From contig CALKGI010000042.1 of assembly GCA_938085045.1 (NCBI GenBank), forward strand, positions 1 through 59,845: a DNA stretch of 59,845 nt. The letters are read 5' to 3'. The translations under genes and the position numbers were made by a program. Below the pieces are notes generated by a model that was not told the origin of the DNA, did not search any database, and worked only from the letters and a program-made list of their open reading frames with translations. This document shows, piece by piece, positions 6,923 through 15,728 of this stretch. Positions within the stretch are counted from its first letter, which is position 1. Every line of letters begins with the position of its first letter. Source of the DNA: an uncultured Alteromonadaceae bacterium (GTDB lineage Bacteria > Pseudomonadota > Gammaproteobacteria > Enterobacterales > Alteromonadaceae).

Positions 6923-9400
6923 TTAACCGTCAGGGTACATCGTATCCCACCACAAAGGCTGTTTCTTCAACTTGTCATCAAAGTAAGCCAAGATAGTATT
7001 CCACCAATGTAAGCGATGCTCGCGGGCATTGATATGGTGGTCATCACCCATGAACTCTACCAACTCTACATCTTTATCTTGCATCATTAATGCAGTATAC
7101 ATTTGATGGCTTTCGGTCACAGGCACGTTGGTGTCTGAATCGCCGTGAAGCAACAACAGTGGCGTGGTGATCTTATCTGCGCTGTACAAAGGGCTTTGCT
7201 CTACGTACAACTTGCGATTATTCCACGGAAAACTACCTTCGCTTGCTACGCCTGAATAGCCGTAACCCCACCAGCCGTAACCCCAATATTCTGATAGGTT
7301 GCTGATGCCGGCGTGCGAGATTGATGCGCTGAACATGTTGGTTTTAGTGGCTAAATACATCGTCATGAAACCACCGTATGACGCGCCCATGTTGCCAACG
7401 CGTTTTTCGTCAACAAACGGGTGAGCCTTCAAAAAGGCTTTGGTGCTGTCGATGATGTCGTCGGCAGTTTCTTTGCCCCAAGCGTTAACGTGTTTGGCCG
7501 AGAATTCTTGCCCATAACCTGTCGCGCCAGAAGGTTGCACTACGTAAACCACATAACCTTGCGCTGCCCAAAGGCTAAAGGGCCAGCGGCCAGTGAAAGC
7601 GCGTTTAACCGACGAGGTGCCGCCGTAGTAGTAAACGATTGCTGGGTATTTTTTGCTGGCGTCAAAATTAGGTGGCAGGTAGTAACGGCCATCAATGGTT
7701 TGGCCCTTAGCGGTTTTGTATGGCCATGTTTTGATTTCGCCAAATTGGGTGTTGGCGTAACTGGCTTTGGCGCTGTCGATTAGCAATCTTGGCTTTTTGT
7801 TGTATTGCTTAAGGTAAACTTGCTGTGGCCGAATTGAGGTTGTACCTCGGTAAACCAATGTGGGTTTGCTCTGTTTTGACACGCTGTAAGACGCAATTAC
7901 GTCGAGCTTGGTATCAACACGTTTGTATTGCTTGTTTCTAGGTGAATAGGTGTAAAGCTGAACTCGGTCTTTGTCGGCGACACTCAATAACAAATCGCCA
8001 TTGCCCATCACTTCAACACTGTTAATAGACGGATCAAACTGTTTCGACAAGGCCGAAACTTTGCCGGCGCGGTCCATGTAATACAATTGACTGTCGTAAT
8101 TATTGACGGCTACGCCAGCTGGCAGTGTTGCGCCTGTTCGGTTAGCAAAACCCGGGCCTGCGGTAATGTAAAAGCCTTTTTTGGCGTATAGCGCACCGGC
8201 AAACGTGCGGTATCGACCTAGCACTTTTTCGGTTTCGGTTTTTAAATCAAACTCGACCAATTCGGTTAAACCATGGGCTGGGGCTTTGTAATCGACCACA
8301 TCGCGGCCAACCAAAATTCGTTGGTTTTTGTCGTCTATATCTAACAAGTAATGCGACAGTTTGTTTTGGGTGAGTTGCTTGATAAACCCAGAGTGAATGT
8401 CCATCACAAACACTTGTGCGTTGTCGCGCCAGCCGCCCCAGCGGTCTTCTAGTGCGCGGTAGCGCTTGGCAATTGAGGTGTCAGACTCGTCTGAACGATT
8501 CCAGCTGAAGATTAAGGTGTTTTTGTTTAACCAGTTATACCCACCGGCACCTTTAAGGCCACTGGCGATTTTGCTTAGCGCGAAGCCTTTGCGGGCAAGT
8601 AGGTAAACATTGTTTTTGCGAGTAAACGATATATAAGCGTTGTCTGGGCTCCAATTTAATGAACCCGGCGACATGCCCTGCCAACGATAAAGTACGTTCA
8701 TGGTTTTGGCGTCGAGCAACTCGGTTTGACGAGTAGAGCTGTCGCCATCGGCATTGTTGTTGCTGCGCTTTGACATCACTATGTGCTTGCCATCAGGTGA
8801 GATACTCACTCGACTGACGGTTTCGCTATCAAACATTTGTTTGGCATTCAAACGGTGTTTGGGGGCTTTTTCGTGAAAAGTCACTTTGTGCTTGGCGTCA
8901 TCGGCTGTCCAATCTACCGACACTTTTTTCCAGTTATCGACTTGCTCGGTCAACAACAATAAACGGTGCTCGCCGTTGGTGAGGGTTAAAGAATATGCAC
9001 CATCATCACCACTAATCACTTCGCCATCTTGATAAAGGGTGCCAGTTTGTACGCCAGCAATGGTCAAAGTACCTTTAGTGAACTGGTTGGTACTCAGCTC
9101 CATTTTTATCACTTGAATACCCGGTTCGGTCAGTGATTTTACTTTGCTCAGTACTTTGAAGCTTTTTTCTTCACCAAATAGTTCTACGGTGCTGTGATGG
9201 TCGAGCGCTTTGTTAATGGTTGCGACCAAATTGGCCCGAACCGGGTCGGGAAAACCACTTTGATGGGGGCGAATGGTGTGCGATACGCCAATGGCGTTCA
9301 TCACCGCAATGCGGTCTTTGTCGACAGGGGCGGCTGCGGCATTGGTTGCAACGCCCGACAGCGTGGCAAATGCCAGTAAGGATAACAGTTTATTTTTCAT
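6923..9400 (-). CDS. Periplasmic S9 family (prolyl oligopeptidase/DPP-IV-like) serine peptidase
   Basis: An 825-residue protein with a signal peptide (residues 1-24, cleavage after NAAAA). Residues about 190-560 have repeated beta-propeller strands (SPDGKHIVMSK, WSPDNAYISFT), and residues about 590-825 form an alpha/beta-hydrolase catalytic domain. The nucleophile is Ser674 in GASYGG. The acid is Asp756 in HGDSDTNVP and the base is His788 or His789 in GDDHHIN. The family cleaves short peptides, often after proline, because the propeller excludes folded proteins. It probably processes peptides in the periplasm. It is a single gene divergent from the amine oxidase with a 226-bp gap. Confidence 0.92.
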   Translation of the reverse strand: MKNKLLSLLAFATLSGVATNAAAAPVDKDRIAVMNAIGVSHTIRPHQSGFPDPVRANLVATINKALDHHSTVELFGEEKSFKVLSKVKSLTEPGIQVIKMELSTNQFTKGTLTIAGVQTGTLYQDGEVISGDDGAYSLTLTNGEHRLLLLTEQVDNWKKVSVDWTADDAKHKVTFHEKAPKHRLNAKQMFDSETVSRVSISPDGKHIVMSKRSNNNADGDSSTRQTELLDAKTMNVLYRWQGMSPGSLNWSPDNAYISFTRKNNVYLLARKGFALSKIASGLKGAGGYNWLNKNTLIFSWNRSDESDTSIAKRYRALEDRWGGWRDNAQVFVMDIHSGFIKQLTQNKLSHYLLDIDDKNQRILVGRDVVDYKAPAHGLTELVEFDLKTETEKVLGRYRTFAGALYAKKGFYITAGPGFANRTGATLPAGVAVNNYDSQLYYMDRAGKVSALSKQFDPSINSVEVMGNGDLLLSVADKDRVQLYTYSPRNKQYKRVDTKLDVIASYSVSKQSKPTLVYRGTTSIRPQQVYLKQYNKKPRLLIDSAKASYANTQFGEIKTWPYKTAKGQTIDGRYYLPPNFDASKKYPAIVYYYGGTSSVKRAFTGRWPFSLWAAQGYVVYVVQPSGATGYGQEFSAKHVNAWGKETADDIIDSTKAFLKAHPFVDEKRVGNMGASYGGFMTMYLATKTNMFSASISHAGISNLSEYWGYGWWGYGYSGVASEGSFPWNNRKLYVEQSPLYSADKITTPLLLLHGDSDTNVPVTESHQMYTALMMQDKDVELVEFMGDDHHINAREHRLHWWNTILAYFDDKLKKQPLWWDTMYPDG

Positions 9401-9626
9401 TATTTGAACTCTGAATAAGAAGTTATAGCGGATTATTACTTATGTTGACCCGGGTTGCTATCAGTGCAGGTCACAATAATGTATTAATTTATGATTGACC
9501 TTAAGGTGTGGCAAAAAATGTTGTTGGCGATTAACACATCGGTTTGTTTTGTGCTTTAATCAATTCGGCATCAGCAGGTACAAGATGTTGCTGATAAACA
9601 ACAATAAAAGACAGGAAGCTTAAATT

Positions 9627-11471
9627 TTGACAACTCAAACTCCCCCTTACCGAAAATTAGCAGAAGAACTGCTATTGTCTCATACCTCTTTGAATGAAGA
9701 GGGTAATCAACTAGTGACTACCATCAACCCATTAATTGCACGTTACCGCGAAGTCTTGAACAATGGTTTGACTGGCCAGACAGCTCAAAAGAAACACATT
9801 ATTATCGCTGGTGCCGGTATTGCCGGAATGCTCAGCGCCAAGCTGCTAAAAGAATATGGTCATGATGTGACGATTCTTGAAGCCAATAAAAGTCGTGTTG
9901 GTGGCCGAATTAAGACTTTTCGCAATGACGATGAAAAATCGCTTTTTGCTGATGACAAACAATATGGCGAAGCGGGGGCGATGCGTTTTCCTGCGTCTCA
10001 TCCGTTATTGAATGATTATTTTGACAAGTACGACCTTCAAACACAGCCTTTTTACTTGGTTGATGTCGACAAGCAAAGTCAAGACGATAACGATAATCCT
10101 GGTACGCGATTATATAACACTTCGATTCGTTGCAACTCTATTCAAACACGTAAAAATCAATATAACGAAGAAGGCGCTGCCCGTATTGAAATGAATCGTG
10201 GGTTTGATGGTTCTACCGAAGAACAAACTACCGCACAATTGTTAGATGCGGCGTTTGATCCGGTGCGTGATTTGTACTCTGAACAAAAAACCATTGTGCA
10301 AGACGGTGAAGAAGTGACGGTTCGGGTTGATAAGCCATATGAAGAATGGTTGAACGGTTGGGCCCAAGTGATTGAGCTATACGACGAATACACCGTTCGA
10401 AGATATCTCAAAGAAGTGACCCTGCTTGAAGAAAGCACTATTGAGCTTATTGGCACCATTGAGAACTTAAATTCACGTATGCCGTTGTCGTTCATCCACA
10501 GCTTTTTGGGTCGCGCCGACATTAACCCCGACAACACTTACAAAGAAGTGGTTGGAGGCTCTTGGAACATCACTGAAGTGCTGCGCAAAGACATTCTTGC
10601 GGCTGGTGTTGAAATTAAATTTGATCATCGTATGACTCACCTCGATTTTGACAATGGTGCCAATGGTGCCGGTAAACACGCCACCAACCGGGGTGCAGCT
10701 GTGTCTATTCGCAGCGTTCAGGAAAATCAGGTTGACGACAAAATTGTTGAGAATCCCCCTGTTATCGGCGATTTGATGATCATCACGATTCCATTTTCAA
10801 GTATGCGCTTTGTGCGCACCGACCCTGATTTCAGTTATGGTAAACGCCGCGCAATTATGGAATTGCATTACGATGCCGCCACCAAAGTATTACTAGAATT
10901 CAATCAGCGCTGGTGGGAGTTTGAAACCAAGCAACAATGGATTGATGGCATTAACGCTGCCGATATCTCGCAAGCAGACAAAGACAAGTACCTAGGGTCA
11001 TTAGAAGCGCAAGACTGGGCGGTAACCGATGCCCGTGGTGGTGGCAGTGTCACTGACAATCCAAATCGCTTCATGTACTACCCTTCACACAAAGTTGCGG
11101 GCAGCGACAGTGGTGTTGTTTTGTCGAGTTATACATGGGCTGATGATGCGCGGCGCTGGGATTCAATGCAGGATGACGACAGGTATGTTTTCGCGCTACG
11201 CGGTATGGCATTGATCCATGGCCCAGCAATTAATGCCTTTTATACCGGCAACCAACACGCACAAACCCAAAGCTGGGCGCTTAATCCCTATGCCTTTGGC
11301 GAAGCAGCGGTGTTCCAAGCAGGTCAATTCAGTAACTTGCATCCGAACATTCCAACGTCAGAAGGGCCAATTCACTTCTCAGGTGAACACACCTCGGTGA
11401 AACACGCCTGGATTGAAGGCTCGCTTGAGTCGGCGATTCGTACCGCGCTTGAGATTCATCAGTTGGGGTAG
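9627..11471 (+). CDS. Flavin-containing amine oxidase / L-amino acid oxidase-like protein
   Basis: A 614-residue FAD enzyme. The dinucleotide-binding motif GAGIAG is at residues 62-67, with the ribose-binding Glu85 and the VGGR motif (Arg94) typical of monoamine oxidases and L-amino acid oxidases. GEAGAMRFP follows the pattern of the second FAD-contacting loop. The C-terminal [18 protein letters not shown] is the conserved FAD-binding end. It should oxidise an amine or amino acid, giving an imino product and hydrogen peroxide; bacterial and mollusc relatives can be antibacterial through peroxide. No signal peptide is visible. The start is TTG at 9627, supported by AGGAAG at 9613-9618 (8-base spacing). 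The substrate is unknown. Confidence 0.88.
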   Translation: MTTQTPPYRKLAEELLLSHTSLNEEGNQLVTTINPLIARYREVLNNGLTGQTAQKKHIIIAGAGIAGMLSAKLLKEYGHDVTILEANKSRVGGRIKTFRNDDEKSLFADDKQYGEAGAMRFPASHPLLNDYFDKYDLQTQPFYLVDVDKQSQDDNDNPGTRLYNTSIRCNSIQTRKNQYNEEGAARIEMNRGFDGSTEEQTTAQLLDAAFDPVRDLYSEQKTIVQDGEEVTVRVDKPYEEWLNGWAQVIELYDEYTVRRYLKEVTLLEESTIELIGTIENLNSRMPLSFIHSFLGRADINPDNTYKEVVGGSWNITEVLRKDILAAGVEIKFDHRMTHLDFDNGANGAGKHATNRGAAVSIRSVQENQVDDKIVENPPVIGDLMIITIPFSSMRFVRTDPDFSYGKRRAIMELHYDAATKVLLEFNQRWWEFETKQQWIDGINAADISQADKDKYLGSLEAQDWAVTDARGGGSVTDNPNRFMYYPSHKVAGSDSGVVLSSYTWADDARRWDSMQDDDRYVFALRGMALIHGPAINAFYTGNQHAQTQSWALNPYAFGEAAVFQAGQFSNLHPNIPTSEGPIHFSGEHTSVKHAWIEGSLESAIRTALEIHQLG

Positions 11472-11494
11472 GGGGTTTTAACTGTAATTATATT

Positions 11495-11526
11495 GCGGGT
11501 GGGGCTTTGGCTTCGCTCGCTTTTTT
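11495..11526 (+). terminator. Intrinsic terminator of the amine oxidase gene
   Basis: GCGGGTGGGGC (11495-11505) pairs with GCTTCGCTCGC (11510-11520) over 11 positions if G-T wobbles are allowed, with a TTTG loop and six Ts (11521-11526). It lies 24 bases after the amine oxidase stop codon. Confidence 0.7.
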
Positions 11527-11633
11527 GTATAAAAGACGGATTAATTCTACTACTTCCTTGAAAAGTACCCATCTGAACACATAGTTCCACCCGTTAATAA
11601 TAAATCCGCTTTTTGGCTAAGTGTTTTATCTCT

Positions 11634-11679
11634 TTGTGCACAGTCATGTTGTGCACTATGCTTAAATAAATTGTATAAT
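11634..11679 (+). promoter_or_regulatory. higBA promoter with twin direct repeats
   Basis: A perfect TATAAT lies at 11674-11679, 22 bp before the higB ATG. Upstream are two identical octamers TTGTGCAC at 11634-11641 and 11649-11656, 15 bp apart. Each contains the palindrome GTGCAC. The second overlaps the expected -35 position (TTGTGC, 19-bp spacer). The arrangement suits autorepression by the HigA antitoxin, which is known for the family; binding here is inference. Confidence 0.55.
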
Positions 11680-11701
11680 CCAGTGTAATGACCGAGGCGA
11701 T

Positions 11702-11998
11702 ATGTCGGTAGTATTTAAAGATGATTGGCTGGAAGACTTTTACGAAAACAGTATTGGTCATCGTTTGATTGCTAGAAATATCGAAAATGCACTGTTTCGT
11801 AAAATTCAGATTCTAGATGCCGCGAAGGCTGAATCTGATCTTATAGTGCCATCTGGCAATAGATTCGAACATCTTTCAGGCAAATTAAAGCAGTGGTGTT
11901 CAATTCGCGTCAACAAACAATATAGGATGGTATTTAGGTGGATTGATGGTGTTGCTGTAGACACCTACCTAGACGCTCATACTTACAGGGGAAAATAA
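11702..11998 (+). CDS. higB: HigB-family (RelE/ParE fold) toxin
   Basis: A 98-residue toxin. The RelE/ParE-fold features of HigB-1 proteins are visible: the N-terminal helices (FKDDWLEDFYEN), the RFEHLSGKLKQWCSIRVN strand region, the QYRMVFRW core strand and the C-terminal DTYLDAHTYRGK. Family members are ribosome-dependent mRNA endonucleases. Toxin-first order and the HTH antitoxin three bases downstream identify a higBA operon. A GAGG just upstream supports the ATG. Confidence 0.9.
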   Translation: MSVVFKDDWLEDFYENSIGHRLIARNIENALFRKIQILDAAKAESDLIVPSGNRFEHLSGKLKQWCSIRVNKQYRMVFRWIDGVAVDTYLDAHTYRGK

Positions 11999-12000
11999 TT

Positions 12001-12303
12001 ATGCGCAAAACTAAAAGACGTCCAGTGACTGTGGGTGAAATGTTAAAGCTAGAATTTCTAGAGCCGATGCAAGTCACATCTAAAATGCTTGCCGAAGCGA
12101 TGGGTGTACATCGAAATACTGTTAGTACATTACTTAACGGTGGGGTATTAACTGCGCCACTTGCTATTAAGTTAGCCGCTGCTCTGGGTAACACACCTGA
12201 GTTTTGGTTGAATATTCAACATGCCGTAGCATTGTGGGATACCCGAAATCAGTTTGATGAAGCAGCTAAAAATGTGACGCCATTGGTAATGGAAAACGTT
12301 TAA
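12001..12303 (+). CDS. higA: HigA-family antitoxin (XRE-type HTH)
   Basis: A 100-residue protein with a helix-turn-helix at about residues 25-75 (SKMLAEAMGVHRNTVSTLLNG), matching the VapI/HigA family, and the common ending TPEFWLNIQ followed by a helical tail. It binds and neutralises HigB and represses the operon promoter (family knowledge). It follows higB by two bases. It is convergent with the small membrane protein gene. Confidence 0.92.
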   Translation: MRKTKRRPVTVGEMLKLEFLEPMQVTSKMLAEAMGVHRNTVSTLLNGGVLTAPLAIKLAAALGNTPEFWLNIQHAVALWDTRNQFDEAAKNVTPLVMENV

Positions 12304-12319
12304 TATTACAGGCTTAAAA

Positions 12320-12637
12320 TTACGAAACTGGGGATTGTCTTTTGCTTTTAGCCCGCCACATTCCCCAAAGAACCCCGCCATATCCTAATCCAAACGCCAC
12401 CAAAACCAACCAAAACAAGTCGCTTTGCAGGGTAAGTACTGGGCTGAGAAAAACCGACAATGCACCTAAACCCAATAGCAGCGCGGCAAGCAATGAATAG
12501 TGATAAAAACCGTAAATGCCGCCGACCACTATTAACAATAGCGATACGAATACCGCTGGGGTAAAGGGCGCGGCGCTTAATATTGTACAGACAATGGCGA
12601 GTATGATTAAGGTGGTACTAATGCGTTTATTCATCAT
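12320..12637 (-). CDS. Small hydrophobic membrane protein in the deacetylase operon
   Basis: A 105-residue protein with four predicted transmembrane helices (about residues 7-25, 27-45, 48-66 and 72-94) and a basic, cytoplasmic-looking C-terminus (WRAKSKRQS). Its start (ATG 12637, or 12634 for a second Met) lies inside the last codons of the polysaccharide deacetylase gene, an 11-base overlap that implies coupled translation. The function is not known to me; the coupling suggests it assists the deacetylase or envelope polysaccharide handling. Confidence 0.65.
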   Translation of the reverse strand: MMNKRISTTLIILAIVCTILSAAPFTPAVFVSLLLIVVGGIYGFYHYSLLAALLLGLGALSVFLSPVLTLQSDLFWLVLVAFGLGYGGVLWGMWRAKSKRQSPVS

Positions 12638-13661
12638 TTAATAAATTCAACCAAGGTTGTGAAAACCAGTAAAAGCGTCCGGGTTTGCTTATCGAAGGCG
12701 CGGTGCAGTTATAGCGGCTGCGACCTTTTGCCAGGGCGTGTGGTGCTGTTACGATAAATTGATTCGCGCTTGGCCATGTTACGCTCGCGCTCGCAGGGCC
12801 AATAAAACATTGCACATTTTTCGCTAAAAAATCTTCTACTTTCACGGTTACTGTCAACGCTGGCGGGTTTTGTTCTATCACCATATCGGCGTTTTCTAAA
12901 GCTGTAATTGCAAAGGGTAAACTCTCCATTTTCAGTTTTAGTTTGTCGAGGTTGGCGTAAATACCCGATGCTGGAAAGCGGGGAATACGGGCTAAGTTGG
13001 TATAATGGCCCACCGCGCCTGAATGTTGGCCAAAGCCGATATAACCTCGTTTTCGTAGTTCTCTTGCCAGCGGCAAATTAAATTCACCGTATGGGTAGGC
13101 CAGCATTTTATGGTTTTGCCCGGTTTTTTCTTTCAGCCGTGTTTCGGCCAGTTCTATGTCGTCTAGTATCTGTTGTCGCCAGCGCTTTGGCGTGAGGTTG
13201 CTGGGCGTTCGCACCATATAGTCGTGCGACATGGTGTGGTTGGCCAACGTGGCCTTTTCTTTGGCGATTTGATTAAGCTGCTGCCAAGTCATGTGGCGGC
13301 TGTAACCTTTGTCTGAATACTTGGGGTTGATAAAAACGGTGTAGGGCCAGTCGAATTTTTTCAATATTGGCCGAGCATTTGTGTAGACATTGTCGTAGGC
13401 ATCATCAAAGGTGATGGCGATGGTTTTATCGTCAATAGGTTGCTTTTTACGGATTTTATCGACCAAGGCTTCTAAGCGCACCACTTTAAAGTGATTGTCT
13501 TTAAGGTAAGTCATGTGCTGCAAAAACTGTTCTGGTGAGATGCTGGTGACTGGTGAAGTTTCGCTACTGACATGGTGATACTGTAGAATGACCCCTGCGA
13601 AGCCAGACAACGGCGTCATTAACAGTAACATCACTAATTTTAGGAATAAAAGTTGTTTCAA
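12627..13661 (-). CDS. Polysaccharide deacetylase (NodB-type, carbohydrate esterase 4)
   Basis: A protein of about 344 residues with a signal sequence (KQLLFLKLVMLLLM.., cleavage near GFAG). The NodB domain contains TFDDAYDN (catalytic Asp and metal Asp) and the metal-binding NHTMSH (HxxxH). The C-terminal 90 residues look like a beta-sandwich. The enzyme should remove N-acetyl groups from a periplasmic or surface polysaccharide. I choose TTG at 13661 as the start because GGAAGG lies 9 bases upstream; the ATG at 13679 has no Shine-Dalgarno. Either start places its 5' end inside the divergent MATE gene. Confidence 0.85.
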   Translation of the reverse strand: MKQLLFLKLVMLLLMTPLSGFAGVILQYHHVSSETSPVTSISPEQFLQHMTYLKDNHFKVVRLEALVDKIRKKQPIDDKTIAITFDDAYDNVYTNARPILKKFDWPYTVFINPKYSDKGYSRHMTWQQLNQIAKEKATLANHTMSHDYMVRTPSNLTPKRWRQQILDDIELAETRLKEKTGQNHKMLAYPYGEFNLPLARELRKRGYIGFGQHSGAVGHYTNLARIPRFPASGIYANLDKLKLKMESLPFAITALENADMVIEQNPPALTVTVKVEDFLAKNVQCFIGPASASVTWPSANQFIVTAPHALAKGRSRYNCTAPSISKPGRFYWFSQPWLNLLNDE

Positions 13662-14987
13662 TTTAATTGGCCTTCCCATAAAGCGTTGTTAATCATTGCA
13701 TTGCCGATGATTTTATCAAACATTACCGTGCCACTGTTAGGATTAGTTGATACTGCCGTGGTGGGTCACTTGTCGGACGCTTATTATTTGGGCGGGGTGG
13801 CCATAGGCTCGATGATTATTTCCTTTATCTACTCGTTGGCCGGTTTTTTGCGAATGTCGACCACTGGGGTGACCGCGCAGGCTTATGGCAGGGGTAACGC
13901 CGAGTTACAGCTTAAGGCTTTGCTGCATGGTGTTGTTATCGCTTTGGTTTTGTCTTTTGTTATTTTGGTGTTGCAGTCGCCAATTAAATCGTTGGCTTTT
14001 ACGTTTGCTGGTGGCTCTGAGCAGGTGCAGCATTATGCGCAGGTTTATTTCTCTATTCGGATTTTTTCGACGCCTGCTGCGTTACTCAACTTGGTTTTAC
14101 TCGGCTGGATGCTCGGGATGCAAACCGCCAAAGGCCCGATGTGGCATCTGATTTTTACCAATTTAATCAATATTGTTTTGGATGTGGCATTTGTCTTTGG
14201 CCTTGGTTGGGGCGTTGAAGGAGTGGCGGCTGCGTCGGTTATTGCCGACTATTGTGGTGTTTTCATTGGTGTGTATTTCGTTCGGTTGATTGCAAAAGAT
14301 AAAGGTATTGAGATAGTGCCTGACGCGCTGCGGTTTTGGCAGCACTGGGATGAAATTAAACCTTTGTTGTTGATGAATCGCGACATTTTGCTACGAACAT
14401 TTTGCCTGTCGTTGTGTTTTGCCTTTATGACGCTTGAAGGTGCAAGGTTGGGTGATAATATTGTCGCAGCCAATGCCATCTTATTGAATTTATTGATGTT
14501 AATCGCCTTTGGTTTAGACGGTATTGCTTATGCGGTTGAAGCGCTGGTGGGCAAGGCTGTGGGTAAAAATGATCGGGTAGAACTGATTAAATCGATAAAA
14601 GACGCAACATTTTGGTCGGTAGTATGCGCCGTTGCCTTCACTGTGGCATTTTTGGGCTTTGGTATGGAGATTGTTCGGCTGTTGTCGAATATCGAACAGG
14701 TGGTGCAAACAGCGGAAATATACCTCCCTTGGTTGATAGCCATGCCGCTAGTTAGCATGTGGTGTTTTTTGTTTGACGGGGTGTTTATTGGTTTAACCCG
14801 AGCCAAAGATATGCGCGATTCGACCTTTTTTTCGACCTTTATAGGGTTCTTTTTAGTGTGGTGGTTAACGCAAGCATGGGGCAATCACGCCTTGTGGCTG
14901 GCGATGCTGAGCTTTATGTTGTTTCGCGGTGTTACGCTGGGGCTGCGGTTTTGGGTTTTGCTTCGGCGCGGGGTGGTGCTGGGCTAG
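13653..14987 (+). CDS. MATE family efflux transporter (DinF-like)
   Basis: A 444-residue membrane protein with twelve hydrophobic segments in two halves. The first helix carries LPMILSNITVPLLGLVDTAV, the N-lobe signature of MATE proteins, and GRGNAELQLKAL resembles the DinF subgroup. It exports drugs or organic cations in exchange for Na+ or H+ (family knowledge). The start is TTG at 13653 with AGGA at 13642-13645 (7-base spacing). Its first codons overlap, head to head, the start region of the deacetylase gene on the other strand. Confidence 0.9.
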   Translation: MFQFNWPSHKALLIIALPMILSNITVPLLGLVDTAVVGHLSDAYYLGGVAIGSMIISFIYSLAGFLRMSTTGVTAQAYGRGNAELQLKALLHGVVIALVLSFVILVLQSPIKSLAFTFAGGSEQVQHYAQVYFSIRIFSTPAALLNLVLLGWMLGMQTAKGPMWHLIFTNLINIVLDVAFVFGLGWGVEGVAAASVIADYCGVFIGVYFVRLIAKDKGIEIVPDALRFWQHWDEIKPLLLMNRDILLRTFCLSLCFAFMTLEGARLGDNIVAANAILLNLLMLIAFGLDGIAYAVEALVGKAVGKNDRVELIKSIKDATFWSVVCAVAFTVAFLGFGMEIVRLLSNIEQVVQTAEIYLPWLIAMPLVSMWCFLFDGVFIGLTRAKDMRDSTFFSTFIGFFLVWWLTQAWGNHALWLAMLSFMLFRGVTLGLRFWVLLRRGVVLG

Positions 14988-15089
14988 AAGCGAAAAGTTA
15001 AAACAATAAATTAATGACGGTTTGTTTGTCTTTACACCAGTGCAAATTTGCATTAAATTTAGACTACGTTGAATTTATTGAGCAATACA

Positions 15090-15347
15090 ATGAGAACAGA
15101 AACGATTACCTTCTTAAAAAAAAATGCAGCAGATTTGCCCGTTGAAGATTCTCCATTAACCATTACGCAAAATGGTACTCCGGCTTATGTTATTGAGTCA
15201 GCCAAAGATTATGAAGATCGTCAAGAAACGATGGCTTTACTTAAATTGTTGGCCCTATCAGCCCAAGATAAACAACAAGGGCGAGTGTTATCTCAAGATG
15301 AACTAATGGCCCGTATTCAAAAGCGTAAGGATGCGTTGGCGCTGTGA
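15090..15347 (+). CDS. Phd/YefM-type antitoxin
   Basis: An 85-residue protein. MRTETITFLKKNAADLP, PLTITQNGTPAYVI and the ESAKDYEDRQET helix match the Phd/YefM DNA-binding antitoxin fold. The C-terminal half (LSQDELMARIQKR) is the toxin-wrapping part. The in-frame TTG at 15069 is less likely than ATG at 15090, where a GAG lies 8 bases upstream. Its stop overlaps the toxin start (GTGA). It should repress its own promoter and neutralise the downstream toxin. Confidence 0.88.
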   Translation: MRTETITFLKKNAADLPVEDSPLTITQNGTPAYVIESAKDYEDRQETMALLKLLALSAQDKQQGRVLSQDELMARIQKRKDALAL

Positions 15348-15703
15348 CACTTTGTATTATTAATTACACACAAACCTTTGCTACATCGCTTGATGGTGTT
15401 ATTGATCATCTGCTGTTTTATAATGAGCAATCAGTTCAAGTTATTGAACGGACAGAGCAGGTGATATTGAAAGTTGCAAAGGTTGTTGAGCTACACCCTG
15501 AGGCTTATCCTTTGAATCAGGATATTCTTGAATTTGGTCTTAAGTACCGAGAAGCCAATGTTAAAAGTGGTAGCAATCGATTCAGGATTTTGTATTCGGT
15601 CGTTAAAACTGACAATGGCGTAGAAGTTAATTTCGAGTTATTTTTATTGCAAAAAATGAGTATTCGAAAAGCGTTGTTTCAACAACTGTTTACTGGTCAT
15701 TAG
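15344..15703 (+). CDS. RelE/ParE-family toxin
   Basis: A 119-residue protein starting with GTG inside the antitoxin stop. The ParE-like order is visible: helices IDHLLFYNEQSVQVIERTEQVILK, then beta strands KYREANVKSGSNRFRILYSV and a C-terminal VNFELFLLQKMS. RelE/ParE toxins either cleave ribosomal mRNA or inhibit gyrase, and the sequence does not tell which. The coupling to a Phd-type antitoxin supports the assignment. The gene is somewhat longer than usual (about 95-105 residues). Confidence 0.82.
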   Translation: MTLCIINYTQTFATSLDGVIDHLLFYNEQSVQVIERTEQVILKVAKVVELHPEAYPLNQDILEFGLKYREANVKSGSNRFRILYSVVKTDNGVEVNFELFLLQKMSIRKALFQQLFTGH

Positions 15704-15728
15704 TAAAATACCAAACGGTACCAAGCCT

